From positions 1,550,001 to 1,614,000 of the forward strand of contig NZ_JACBZO010000001.1 in NCBI RefSeq assembly GCF_013409005.1: DNA of 64,000 nucleotides, in the 5' to 3' direction. Under the pieces are notes generated by a model. The model had not been told where the DNA came from. It did not search any database and saw only the letters and a list, made by a program, of their open reading frames with translations. The stretch comes from Demequina lutea (GTDB lineage Bacteria; Actinomycetota; Actinomycetes; Actinomycetales; Demequinaceae). Below are positions 43,063-52,368 of this stretch, one piece after another (within the stretch, counting starts at the first letter, position 1; every line of letters starts with the position of its first letter). The position numbers and the translations under genes are program-made.

Positions 43063-43623
43063 TCAGACCGAGCGCTCCCACGGCACCGCTTCGCCCGCTT
43101 GAAGCGAGGCGCGCGCATCGAGGACCCGCTGGTTGAGGCTTCCCCTGAATGCCAGCGTCAGGTCGCGTTGTTCATGCTCGTATCGGCCATCGATCAAGAC
43201 GTCGAGGTGGCTCAAGAGCTCTTGCTTGTCCGCGCTCTCGCCCACGAGTTCCTCAAACGTGTAGCCGGTCCAGCTCCAGATGGTCTTGGAGGCTCCAAAC
43301 TCCGCGCGTATACGCCTGACGACGCTCAGCGCCACCTGTGTGTTGAGGAAGGGCTCGCCGCCCAGGAGCGACAGCCCGGCGACCGACTCGTGCGCCAGAT
43401 CGGTCATGATGCGATCCTCAAGCTCTCGAGTGAACGGCGCGCCCCTCTTGAAGCTCCATGCCGCCTCGTTGAAGCAGTTGTCGCACTTGAAGAGGCAGCC
43501 GCTCACATAAAGGCTGCATCGCACGCCCTCGCCGTCAACAAACGAGAACGGCTTGTACTCGGCCACGTGGCTGTGACTCACCTTTTCGGCGACCCACAGG
43601 CGAGGTATCGGCGTGAGCGACAT
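43063..43623 (-). CDS. nrdG: anaerobic ribonucleotide reductase activating protein
   Basis: A radical-SAM enzyme of 186 residues with the [4Fe-4S] motif CLFKCDNC (CxxxCxxC) and SLLGGEPFLN. It generates the glycyl radical on NrdD. GGGGGC precedes ATG 43623 and the nrdD stop is 12 bases upstream, so they form one operon. The C-terminal part is standard length. Confidence 0.95.
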   Translation of the reverse strand: MSLTPIPRLWVAEKVSHSHVAEYKPFSFVDGEGVRCSLYVSGCLFKCDNCFNEAAWSFKRGAPFTRELEDRIMTDLAHESVAGLSLLGGEPFLNTQVALSVVRRIRAEFGASKTIWSWTGYTFEELVGESADKQELLSHLDVLIDGRYEHEQRDLTLAFRGSLNQRVLDARASLQAGEAVPWERSV

Positions 43624-43635
43624 CGCTACGGCCCC

Positions 43636-45861
43636 CTAGTCGGTGGCGGAAAGCGGCACGCGAATGTCGTCCGCCATGTGCTTGACGCGGGCCGAGATCT
43701 CAGTGTGACGCCCGTGCACCATCGGCCGCTGCTGGGGGTTGCCCAGGTAGCCGCAGGTGCGCTTGACGACGTCGCACGTGCGCGAGTCCTCGTTACCGCA
43801 GCCAGGACACTTGAATCCGCGAGCGGTCGGGTCGAAGTCGCCCGCATATCCGCACTCGTAGCATCGGTCGATCGGCGTGTTGGTGCCCAGGTACCCGACG
43901 CGGTCGTACGAGTAGTCCCACACCGCCTCGAGCGCCTTGGGATTCTGTTGCAGCACGGGGTACTCGCAATAGTGAATGAACCCGCCGGAGGTGTGCTGGG
44001 CATACTCGGCCTCGAAGTCAAGCTTCTCGAACGGCGTGGGGTTCTTGCGCACGTCGTAGTGGAAGCTGTTCGTGTAATAGTCCTTGTCGGTAATGTCCGC
44101 CACCTCACCGAAGCGCTCCTTGTCGAGCCTGCAGAAGCGGTCCGTCAGGCTCTCGGAGGGCGTCGAGTAGACGCTGACCCAGTAGCCGGTCTCGTCCGTC
44201 CATTCCAGCGCGTGGGCCCGCAAATTCTTCAGGACGTCGACCGTCAACTCCTTGGCCTCCGGGTTGGACTCCCATGCACCGCCGAAGAAGGCGGTCGCCA
44301 CCTCATACAGGCCGATGTAGCCGAGCGAGATGGTCGCCCTCCTGTTCCTGAAGAGCGTGTCGACGCTGTCGAGCGGCGAAAGCCTCTGCCCGAACGCGCC
44401 GTGGACGTACAGGATGGGCGCGTTGCCTGGAACGGCCTCGGTGCAGCGTCCCGCACGGTAAACGAGCGCATCGTGGACGATCTCGAGACGCTCCTCAAGA
44501 AGCGACCAGAACACCTCGGTACTCCCCCGCGCCTCCAGCGCGATACGCGGCAGATTGAGCGTGACAACGCCCAAGTTCATTCGGCCCTCGACCACGTCAT
44601 TGCCGGCCTCGTCCTCCCAGCCCTGCAGGAACGAGCGGCAACCCATGGGTGCCTTAAAGGAACCCGTGAGCTCGACGATCTTGTCGTAGTTCAGCACGTC
44701 GGGGTACATGCGCTTGGTGGCGCACTCGACCGCAAGGGACTTGATGTCGTAGTTGCGGTCTCCTGGCTCAAGGTTCAGGCCCCGCTTCACCGTGAAGAGC
44801 AACTTGGGGAAGATCGCGGTGCGACCCTCACTCCCCAGGCCCTTGATGCGAATGTTGAGAATCGCGCGCTGGATCTCGCGCTCGTACCAGCCGGTGCCAA
44901 GGCCGAAGCCGACCGACGTGAATGGGGTCTGACCATTGGAGGTAAAGAGCGTGTTGATCTCGTACTCGAGGCTTTGCATCGCGTCGTAGATGTCCTTGCG
45001 AGTTTTCGACTGTGCGTACTCCTTGCGGCGCTCGGGGTCCGTCACCCACTCCTCGGCATCGGCGACGTGCTTCGCGAAGTTGAGCGCGGCGTATGGAGAC
45101 AGCAACTCATCGATGCGGTTGACGGTGCAACCGCCGTACTGGCTGGATGAGACGTTCGCGATGATCTGCGAGATCTGCGCCGTGGCAGTCTGAATCGACT
45201 TGGGCGGCTCGACCTGGGCATTTCCGATGCGAAAGCCCCCGGCAAGCATGTTCTTGAAGTCGATGAGGCAGCAGTTAGTCATCGGCGCATAGGGGTGGTA
45301 GTCCAGGTCGTGGTAGTGAATGTCGCCCTTTTGGTGGGCGTTCGCCACATGCTCGGGAAGTAGCCGCAGGCCAATGGCCTTGCCCACCATGCCCGCCGTG
45401 AGGTCGCGCTGGGTGTTGAAGACGTCCGAGTCCTTATTCGCGTTCTCGTTGACAACGGCCTGGTCCTTGTCGAGCAGGCGGTTGATCGAATGATTGAGGT
45501 CGGTGGACTTGCTGCGTGCGAAGTCGCGCTGGACTCGGTAGTCGATGTAGGCGCGCGCCACGTCGTACTCGCGTGCCTCGAGCAACACGTGCTCGACCAC
45601 GGACTGGATCTCGTAAATCTTGACCGATGTTGGAAAGCGCTCGGCGAGTTCGGCGTCGATCTGGTCGATGAGACCGCGGATCGTGCGGACGTGCATCTCG
45701 TTGAGGTCGCCGTGGACCGCAACGAATGCCTTGTGCACGGCGGAACGGATGCGGTTGTCGTCAAAGCGAAGCGTCCGGCCATCGCGCTTGACGACATTGA
45801 GCGTGGCTCGAGCAGATGCCTTCGAGGATTGTGCCGCAGGGTCGACTTCGGTGATGCTCAT
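43636..45861 (-). CDS. nrdD: anaerobic ribonucleoside-triphosphate reductase
   Basis: A 741-residue class III reductase. An N-terminal ATP-cone (VVKRDGRTLRFDDNRIRSAV) is followed by the ten-stranded barrel. Near the C-terminus is a zinc ribbon (CYECGYAGDFDPTARGFKCPGCG) and the glycyl radical site RTCGYLG (Gly about 704). It makes dNTPs without oxygen, showing that the organism can grow anaerobically or microaerobically. GGAGAG precedes ATG 45861. Confidence 0.96.
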   Translation of the reverse strand: MSITEVDPAAQSSKASARATLNVVKRDGRTLRFDDNRIRSAVHKAFVAVHGDLNEMHVRTIRGLIDQIDAELAERFPTSVKIYEIQSVVEHVLLEAREYDVARAYIDYRVQRDFARSKSTDLNHSINRLLDKDQAVVNENANKDSDVFNTQRDLTAGMVGKAIGLRLLPEHVANAHQKGDIHYHDLDYHPYAPMTNCCLIDFKNMLAGGFRIGNAQVEPPKSIQTATAQISQIIANVSSSQYGGCTVNRIDELLSPYAALNFAKHVADAEEWVTDPERRKEYAQSKTRKDIYDAMQSLEYEINTLFTSNGQTPFTSVGFGLGTGWYEREIQRAILNIRIKGLGSEGRTAIFPKLLFTVKRGLNLEPGDRNYDIKSLAVECATKRMYPDVLNYDKIVELTGSFKAPMGCRSFLQGWEDEAGNDVVEGRMNLGVVTLNLPRIALEARGSTEVFWSLLEERLEIVHDALVYRAGRCTEAVPGNAPILYVHGAFGQRLSPLDSVDTLFRNRRATISLGYIGLYEVATAFFGGAWESNPEAKELTVDVLKNLRAHALEWTDETGYWVSVYSTPSESLTDRFCRLDKERFGEVADITDKDYYTNSFHYDVRKNPTPFEKLDFEAEYAQHTSGGFIHYCEYPVLQQNPKALEAVWDYSYDRVGYLGTNTPIDRCYECGYAGDFDPTARGFKCPGCGNEDSRTCDVVKRTCGYLGNPQQRPMVHGRHTEISARVKHMADDIRVPLSATD

Positions 45862-45928
45862 GGCTCTCCTCGAGTGGGGTCTTGGCTTGGGTGCACCCGG
45901 GACTCAGGTCACACCCTTGGGGGCGCTA

Positions 45929-45976
45929 AACACTAGATGTAGTGCAAAGCGCGATGCACCAACACTAAATGTGGGA
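45929..45976 (-). promoter_or_regulatory. paired NrdR boxes upstream of nrdD
   Basis: Two NrdR-type boxes: AACACTAGATGTAGTGC (a near-perfect palindrome, 45929-45945) and AACACTAAATGTGGGA (45961-45976). Their starts are 32 bp apart, about three helical turns, as usual for NrdR operators. NrdR would repress nrdDG when dATP is high. Confidence 0.8.
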
Positions 45977-46014
45977 CCGATGCGGATGTGGGCCTTTGGT
46001 CCGTGGCGGCGCCG

Positions 46015-47109
46015 TCAGGCGGGACGGGATGCCTCGGCGACGCCGTGTATCCGCACCCCAAGCAGGGGGTCGAACATCGCGCCAGTCGCGCTCATGACGG
46101 CGTCCGCGCCCGCGTGACGTAGGGTCGCGTAGTCGTGTTCCGTTCTCACACCGCCGATGCCGACGATGGCGAAGTCGCGGTTGCCACGGTCTCTCAGGGT
46201 GGCCAGGCGTTCGGTCATCTCGAGGCCAGCCCACGCGATTGCGGCACCACATACTCCGCCCACCTCGCGTCCCTTGCCTGGCAGAGCCTGGCCTCCGTCG
46301 GCGCCGACGAGAGTGGCGGGAATGGTGTTGACGGCCGCGTATCCGTCCACCAACGAACTCGTTGCCGCTACCAGCTTCGCGAGGGGCGGGTCCTCCGCGA
46401 AATACGCCAACTTCAGCACTAGCGGCATGTCACCAATCGCGTTGCGAATTGCTTCCACGATTTTCACCACCGTCGGCGTGTCGAAGCACAAGAGGTTCGA
46501 GGCGCCCTCGTTGGGGCAACTGAGGTTTAGCTCAAGTACCTTCGCGCCCGTCTCCGCGACGAGAGTCGCCGCGCGCACATGATCCGCCACGTACGCCGCC
46601 ATACGGTCGGCTGAATGGCCATCGGAGCGTGTCCCCTGGAACGATCCCACGAGCACCTGGCCCGAACCGGCGGACTGAACGGCCTTGGCCATGTCGGGCT
46701 GCCATTCATCGGGATCGCGAGATGGCACTCCAAAGGAGTTGGTGATGCTTTCAACGTGTCGGAAGTCGGAATCGGCCGTGACGGGGCGCGCGGCGCGCTC
46801 CATCGTCAAGGCACCGTCGACGTGAACCGCCAGGGTGTTTGGGAAGGGGTAGGCGCGATGTGCGCGGGTGCGGACGGTCTTGTAGACGTTGACGTCAAAG
46901 CCGTGACCGAAGGCCGCGGCACAAAACGCCGCGTTCAGGAGAGGTCCTGCCGGAATGCCAAATGGGCGGGTGACGGGCTGGCCCAAAAACCTCGACCGCG
47001 GCTGCTCGGCGCGCACAAAGGGCGAGGACGCGCGGAAGGCCCCAAAGGGACCAAGGGCGTAGTTGTCCTCGTACGTGCGCTGCGGGTCATAGAAGGGAAT
47101 CATTTCCAT
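46015..47109 (-). CDS. dihydroorotate dehydrogenase-family protein
   Basis: A 364-residue FMN TIM-barrel enzyme. FGIPAGPLLNAAF, the catalytic LELNLSCPNEG and LVLKLAYF, and the FMN-phosphate site IVGIGGVRTEHDYATLRHAGADAV are clear. It oxidises dihydroorotate to orotate in pyrimidine synthesis, or is a family member with another substrate. There is no pyr operon nearby. ATG 47109 or ATG 47103 may be the start. Confidence 0.86.
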   Translation of the reverse strand: MEMIPFYDPQRTYEDNYALGPFGAFRASSPFVRAEQPRSRFLGQPVTRPFGIPAGPLLNAAFCAAAFGHGFDVNVYKTVRTRAHRAYPFPNTLAVHVDGALTMERAARPVTADSDFRHVESITNSFGVPSRDPDEWQPDMAKAVQSAGSGQVLVGSFQGTRSDGHSADRMAAYVADHVRAATLVAETGAKVLELNLSCPNEGASNLLCFDTPTVVKIVEAIRNAIGDMPLVLKLAYFAEDPPLAKLVAATSSLVDGYAAVNTIPATLVGADGGQALPGKGREVGGVCGAAIAWAGLEMTERLATLRDRGNRDFAIVGIGGVRTEHDYATLRHAGADAVMSATGAMFDPLLGVRIHGVAEASRPA

Positions 47110-47190
47110 CGACGCTAGCGGCGATGAAGCTGCTTCGCGCGGGACGTCCGGCCATGGGTTCGCAGTTGAAACGAAACCCCAGCGAAAACC

Positions 47191-48375
47191 TCAGCGGACG
47201 CCAGAGCCCTCGTCGATCACTGTCTGTGCCCTCCCTCGCCTTTTGGCCTCGTACAGCGCGCCATCTGCCCTGACGATCAGTTGGTCTAGAGAGTCGCGAC
47301 GATCCCACAAGGCCGCGCCGTAGCTCACGGTTGGCCAGACCTCAGGGTCCGGAGCTGCAGCCGCAAAGGCCTGATCGATGTCGCGCGCCAGTTCGCCGAT
47401 GCGCTGTCGATCCGCGTCAGCGATCAGAAACACAAACTCCTCGCCGCCAAAGCGCGCCGCGACGTCCTGTGTGCTCAGGGTCTGCCGCACGGCGTCGGCA
47501 AACGACACCAGAGCCCTATCGCCGGCCGCATGGCCAAAACGATCATTGATGGCCTTGAAGTGGTCGAGATCGGCGACGATCACCGCCGGTTCGGTGCCAC
47601 CCGGCGCGGCTCTCAGCACGCTCCCAGCACGTTGACCAAATTCGGTCCTCGTCAACAGACCCGTGAGGTCATCGTTCATCGCCCGTTGCTGCCAGTGGCG
47701 GGCCAACCTGTCGTTGCTGAGGGTTGTCACGCTATACGTGACCACGAGTAGTACCAACGTCATGAGGAACGTGGTCATCAACGGACCCGCCCACGTCTCG
47801 TAAAACCACGACGCTGGCCCGACGGTGGCGTACGCCACGACCCGCATGGCGTAGAACGCCGACAACACGGTTGATGCGACCGCCATCGAGACGATTGCCG
47901 CGATCTTTTCCCCGTCGGCCGATCTTCGATTCGCCGCTCGCTTATCTTCGTGACGGAGGGCCCATAGCTCGCTCGCTGCAAGACCCACAAAGAGCGACAT
48001 CCCCACCAAGAGGACAGCGCCACCAGGCCACGCGTCACCCCTAGGATGCTCGATTTCCGTCCCCACTGCCACTACAACGCCAACGACGACGGGTACCCAC
48101 CAAGGGAGGCGTCTCTGCCGCAGAGAACGTGCGGCCACCCAGGTGAAGAGGGCCCCCACCACGGAAATCGCGTTGCCGAACGCGGCGCATCCGACGGAAA
48201 GGGACGCCTCGCCCGTCATGAGGATCACGGTGGTCAGCCCGGACGCGGCGAGCGCCGCACTCCACCACCCAGCAAAGGGGGCGCGCGTGGTGCGATACGT
48301 GCCCAGAAACACCAGCACGAACGCGCAGACGGCGACGGCTGCCTGTACGACGCGCAACGTCTCTAGGTCAAGCAC
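47191..48375 (-). CDS. membrane-anchored diguanylate cyclase (GGDEF)
   Basis: Eight or so hydrophobic segments (about 1-215) form a sensory membrane domain, followed by a GGDEF domain with the active motif GGEEF (RFGGEEFVFLI) and ADLDHFKAINDRFGHAAGD. It likely makes c-di-GMP. No EAL domain is present. Confidence 0.9.
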   Translation of the reverse strand: MLDLETLRVVQAAVAVCAFVLVFLGTYRTTRAPFAGWWSAALAASGLTTVILMTGEASLSVGCAAFGNAISVVGALFTWVAARSLRQRRLPWWVPVVVGVVVAVGTEIEHPRGDAWPGGAVLLVGMSLFVGLAASELWALRHEDKRAANRRSADGEKIAAIVSMAVASTVLSAFYAMRVVAYATVGPASWFYETWAGPLMTTFLMTLVLLVVTYSVTTLSNDRLARHWQQRAMNDDLTGLLTRTEFGQRAGSVLRAAPGGTEPAVIVADLDHFKAINDRFGHAAGDRALVSFADAVRQTLSTQDVAARFGGEEFVFLIADADRQRIGELARDIDQAFAAAAPDPEVWPTVSYGAALWDRRDSLDQLIVRADGALYEAKRRGRAQTVIDEGSGVR

Positions 48376-48499
48376 ATGTCGAGCCTAGGGCCCGGCGGTG
48401 AATTGTGCGCGCATCGCGGTGGTGTTCTCGACGCCCGTCGGCGAACGCATCTCCGCCAAATCACCCGAACAGGCGATTATGCCTGCGTACGAGGAGAAA

Positions 48500-48736
48500 T
48501 TAGTGGCCGCCTCTGCCAATGATCACGATGGCGGTCACGATCGCGCCGACGATCACCGCGAAGCAGGCCAGCGCCAACGCGATACGAGAACGCGGCCGGC
48601 GCCCAACGTCGTTCGTGGACCCGGGACCGGCAAGCGAGCGCACACCCACGGCGAATAGCGCAGGCAGGCCCGCGCCGACGACGAGCCCGACGACCACGAT
48701 CTTGCCGAGGGCGCCCCATTCGATATAGCCGGTCAT
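48500..48736 (-). CDS. small membrane protein next to the phosphate transporter
   Basis: A 78-residue protein with two hydrophobic spans (KIVVVGLVVGAGLPALFAVG and ALALACFAVIVGAIVTAIVII). It begins seven bases after the transporter stop and is probably in its operon. Unknown family, possibly an accessory subunit. Confidence 0.7.
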   Translation of the reverse strand: MTGYIEWGALGKIVVVGLVVGAGLPALFAVGVRSLAGPGSTNDVGRRPRSRIALALACFAVIVGAIVTAIVIIGRGGH

Positions 48737-48743
48737 GGCAAAC

Positions 48744-49946
48744 CTACCTTTGTGCCATCGGTTCGGTGTGATCCTCTGGCGAGTGCGAGAGCAGCGTCGG
48801 GTCGTGGTCGACGATCGACTCCCCTATCGTCGATGTCGCGTCGGACGGCCCGTCCCACGCGTCGTTGACGTTGGCGTGGTTGATGGGCCTGAGCCTTGAC
48901 CGCCCATAAAGGGCGCCTGCGGCTACGAGCAAGAAGGCGAAGACGACGTACGGGCCGGCTAGTCGGTCGAGTCCATAGCACGCTGCACCTACAGAGCCCG
49001 CTGCGGGGACGGTCACGAGCCATGCTGTGAGCATGCGTCCCGCCACTGACCACCTCACATAAGCGCCCTTCTTGCCCACACCTGAGCCCAACACGGAGCC
49101 GGTGGCCACGTGCGTTGTCGACAGCGAGTAGCCGAAGTGGCTCGACAGCAGGATGACGGTGGCGGTCGAAGCTTCGGCGGCGAGGCCTTGGCGCGACTCC
49201 AGTTCCACGAGGCCCTTGCCGAGGGTGCGAATCACGCGCCAGCCGCCCGTATACGTTCCAAGCGCCATCGCCATCGCGCAGCTAATGATGACCCAGAACG
49301 GCACCGAAGAGTCTTGACCCACCGCTCCGCCGGCGATCAGGGCGAGAAGGATGATTCCCATCGACTTCTGGGCGTCATTGGTACCGTGCGCGAGCGACAC
49401 GAGCGAGGCTGAGCCGATTTGGCCCCACCGAAACATGCGGTCGTTTTCTCGTTGAGGAACGTCCTTGGTGGAGCGGAACACCAACCGCGTGCCAACCGAG
49501 CTCACCATGATCGCCACCACTGGCGCCAGGAGGGCAGGAATGAGCACCTTGGCGACCAGTCCGTGCCACAGCACACCGTCGGTCCCCGACGCCGCCAACA
49601 CGGCTCCCACCATCCCGCCGACGAGGGCGTGGGAGGAACTGGACGGGATCGCCAAGACCCATGTGACGAGGTTCCACACGATTCCGCCGACCAGGCCCCC
49701 GAGCACCACGTCGAGCGTGATGACCCCCGCGTCGACGATCCCCTTGGCGATCGTTGCGGCGACAGTGAGAGACAAAAAGGCGCCCACCATGTTGAGAGTC
49801 GCGGAAAGCAGGACGGCCTGCCGGGGTTTGAGCGCACGCGTCGCAATGGACGTGGCCATAGCGTTGCCCGTGTCGTGGAAGCCGTTGGTGAAGTCGAAGG
49901 CGAGGGCCGTCACCACGACAATGACGAGCAACACTGGGTCAGTCAC
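48744..49946 (-). CDS. inorganic phosphate transporter, PiT family
   Basis: A 400-residue transporter with about ten spans. Both PiT repeats are visible: FDFTNGFHDTGNAMATSIATRALKP near the start and SLAHGTNDAQKSMGI in the middle. It takes up phosphate with protons or sodium. No PhoU-like gene is adjacent; a small membrane protein follows. Confidence 0.94.
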   Translation of the reverse strand: MTDPVLLVIVVVTALAFDFTNGFHDTGNAMATSIATRALKPRQAVLLSATLNMVGAFLSLTVAATIAKGIVDAGVITLDVVLGGLVGGIVWNLVTWVLAIPSSSSHALVGGMVGAVLAASGTDGVLWHGLVAKVLIPALLAPVVAIMVSSVGTRLVFRSTKDVPQRENDRMFRWGQIGSASLVSLAHGTNDAQKSMGIILLALIAGGAVGQDSSVPFWVIISCAMAMALGTYTGGWRVIRTLGKGLVELESRQGLAAEASTATVILLSSHFGYSLSTTHVATGSVLGSGVGKKGAYVRWSVAGRMLTAWLVTVPAAGSVGAACYGLDRLAGPYVVFAFLLVAAGALYGRSRLRPINHANVNDAWDGPSDATSTIGESIVDHDPTLLSHSPEDHTEPMAQR

Positions 49947-50005
49947 GTTCCCATTGTGGACCTTTTTGAGCGGGACCTATGGGCATTTTGGCAGGTTGCT
50001 TCCAC

Positions 50006-52207
50006 CTACCGGCGCCACGCCGCCCCAGAGACGTCCGCAACTGGCGCCGTCAGTGCCCCATCGCCGCACGAGGTCCCCATCCCGTCAAGGAGCCCGGTCA
50101 CCACTGCGCCCGTTTCGTCGGCGTCGATGTCGACCTCAATGTCACCCAAGGACAGGCCTCGCAGGCGCACTCTGCCGATCACGGCGGGCACTGCGCACGC
50201 TTTGAAGGCGCCCCGTGGAACATCCGCGTCCATGCCCATGCAAATTCGCAACATTTCGAAGGGCGTGGCTGCGGCCCATGCCTGCGGAGAGCACGATGTC
50301 GGATACGGAATGGGGACGGACGCATCGGACCTCGGAAACCCACAGAACAACTCAGGCAGCCGACCGCCGAAGGCCTCAAGCGCATCTAGCAGCCCGGTGG
50401 TCACCTTCACGGCCGCATCGCGCCTGCCGTAACGGGCCATCCCTGCCGCCGTCAATACGGAGTCGTGCGGCCAAACCGAGCCGTTGTGGTAGCTGGCGGG
50501 GTTGTAGCGGAGTGACTGCGAAGACAGGGTCCTAATGCCGAATCCCGTGAACATGTCAGGCTCGAGCAAGCGGTCGACCACTTGGTCGGCCACCTCCTCT
50601 GGGACGATGCCAGACCACAGGCAGTGCCCGATGTTCGAGGTCACCACACGCACCTGCTCCTTGTGTGCGTCGAGAGCGAGCGCGTAGAAGCCCTCGTCAG
50701 GCATCCAGAACGACTCATGAAAGCGCGCTCTCAGCGCCGAGGCTCGGCCCCGAAGGTGTTCCGCCCTCTCGGTGTTGCCGTTTGCCTCGTCGAGGTCCGC
50801 CGCGGCCAGGTAGGCCGCGTAGCAGTAGGCCTGGACCTCGGCCAGTGCGACGGGCGGCTCGACATTCCTGCCGTCGCTGTGCGCCACCGAGTCGGAGCTG
50901 TCCTTCCAACCCTGGTTCAGGAGCCCACGGTCGGTGCCCCTCATGTACTCGACGAAACCGTCGCCGTCGCGGTCTCCGTGGTCTGTGATCCAGGCGATCG
51001 CCCTGTCGACGGCGGGCTGCAGTACCGCGAGCTCGCTCAAGGGCACGCCCCAGCGATACGCCCTGCCGACGAGCATCACGAAGAGTGGCGTCGAGTCGAT
51101 CGAGCCGTAGTAAACGCGGTCGCCTCCGAGGGCGAGCGATTGGTCGGCACCCAGCCGCACCTCGTGGAGAATCCGGCCAGGCTGCTCCTCCGTCATGGGC
51201 GACTCTCGCGTACCTTGCAGGCGTGCAAGGGTGCGCAGAGTCCCGAGCGCCAAGTCGGGCGCGAAGGGAAGCATCATCCAACTCGTGAGGAGGGAATCGC
51301 GTCCAAACAGGGCCATGAACCACGGCGCACCGGCGGCCACCACGTCGTCTTCCGGATATGCGGGGTCGATGATGCGGAGCGCACCAAGGTCGCGCTTGCT
51401 CGTGGACAACGCCGCCGCGAGCACGGTGTTGTCGACCGACTCCGTTGGCATCGCGTCGTGCCAATCTTGCATGCGGCGGGCGGGCTCGGTGGACTCGAGG
51501 GGGCGGCCGAGTGGATATGTGGCGGCGAGTTCGATTCCTGCGACGGTGGGGAGCACCTCGACACTTGTGCGCCACTCCCCGTGAGCCGGGACCACGACTC
51601 GGAAAGTGAGGGCACCGGGGACCGCTTGGCCGTCAGGAGATCCTATCCGCACGCCGCGCTCGTCCGTCGCCACGGCCGCGACGCGGAAACTCAACTCGTT
51701 GCGGTCCACGGCCGAGATCACGGCGAGGGGTCGCACCGCCCTGCGTTCCTTCACCTCGAAAAGGTCGGCAAAGTCGACGTCAGCGTGCAACGCGATATCC
51801 AGACCCGCGGGTTCGTGCCCATAGTTGGCGATCGCGATGTCCTCGCGCATTCCCTGCCCCACCATGCGGTGGCGGGCCACGATCACGGTCGGCTCGGTGC
51901 TCCCCGGTCGCGCGGGGATGCGACCCACAAACCGGCACTCGTACGGCTCGGCCGACAGGACGCTGAGCGGCTCGATCTCGTGACCATCGATGCGCAGCTG
52001 CCACCTGGACAGCACGCGCGTGTCCTGAACGAACAAACCGTCAGCCTGGTGAGGCATGATGTCGCCGTTCGTTTGCGACACGCAAAACGTGGAGCCCTCC
52101 ATGAGGGTGACGACCGCTTCAATATGCGGAACCGAGCCGATGCCGCTTGGCCTGGAGTGGTCCTGCTTCAAGGCGGCCGTTCGTGGCGCGGCGATGGGGT
52201 CAATCAC
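50006..52207 (-). CDS. glycogen debranching-type enzyme (amylo-alpha-1,6-glucosidase domain)
   Basis: A protein of about 733 residues. An N-terminal beta-domain of the GDE N-terminal type (MEGSTFCVSQTNGDIMPHQADGLFVQDTRVLS) is followed by an (alpha/alpha)6 catalytic barrel of the amylo-alpha-1,6-glucosidase group (WFMALFGRDSLLTSWMMLPF; YNPASYHNGSVWPHDSVL). It would remove branches from glycogen or a related glucan. GTG 52207 follows a purine-rich stretch; the frame is open to TTG 52264. Divergent from a GT4 gene, which suggests joint control. Confidence 0.87.
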   Translation of the reverse strand: MIDPIAAPRTAALKQDHSRPSGIGSVPHIEAVVTLMEGSTFCVSQTNGDIMPHQADGLFVQDTRVLSRWQLRIDGHEIEPLSVLSAEPYECRFVGRIPARPGSTEPTVIVARHRMVGQGMREDIAIANYGHEPAGLDIALHADVDFADLFEVKERRAVRPLAVISAVDRNELSFRVAAVATDERGVRIGSPDGQAVPGALTFRVVVPAHGEWRTSVEVLPTVAGIELAATYPLGRPLESTEPARRMQDWHDAMPTESVDNTVLAAALSTSKRDLGALRIIDPAYPEDDVVAAGAPWFMALFGRDSLLTSWMMLPFAPDLALGTLRTLARLQGTRESPMTEEQPGRILHEVRLGADQSLALGGDRVYYGSIDSTPLFVMLVGRAYRWGVPLSELAVLQPAVDRAIAWITDHGDRDGDGFVEYMRGTDRGLLNQGWKDSSDSVAHSDGRNVEPPVALAEVQAYCYAAYLAAADLDEANGNTERAEHLRGRASALRARFHESFWMPDEGFYALALDAHKEQVRVVTSNIGHCLWSGIVPEEVADQVVDRLLEPDMFTGFGIRTLSSQSLRYNPASYHNGSVWPHDSVLTAAGMARYGRRDAAVKVTTGLLDALEAFGGRLPELFCGFPRSDASVPIPYPTSCSPQAWAAATPFEMLRICMGMDADVPRGAFKACAVPAVIGRVRLRGLSLGDIEVDIDADETGAVVTGLLDGMGTSCGDGALTAPVADVSGAAWRR

Positions 52208-52368
52208 TAAGCGATCATCCCCTTCCCCAAGCACCCTGGAGAAGCAAGTGTCTGGCCAGCGCAACTCTAAGTTGCGATTGTATCCGGAAAGAGCCTATGC
52301 TGGCAACCAGGCCTCGTCTTCGTAATCGCCGCCCACCCCGGGGCAGCGCGACGCGGGGAGGTGTCCGA

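Noticed and set aside
43099..45150. 683-codon plus-strand ORF over nrdD
   Set aside because: NrdD and NrdG are unmistakable on the other strand, so this is a shadow frame.
50582..52210. 542-codon plus-strand ORF over the glycogen debranching gene
   Set aside because: Opposite-strand shadow of a protein with clear family motifs.
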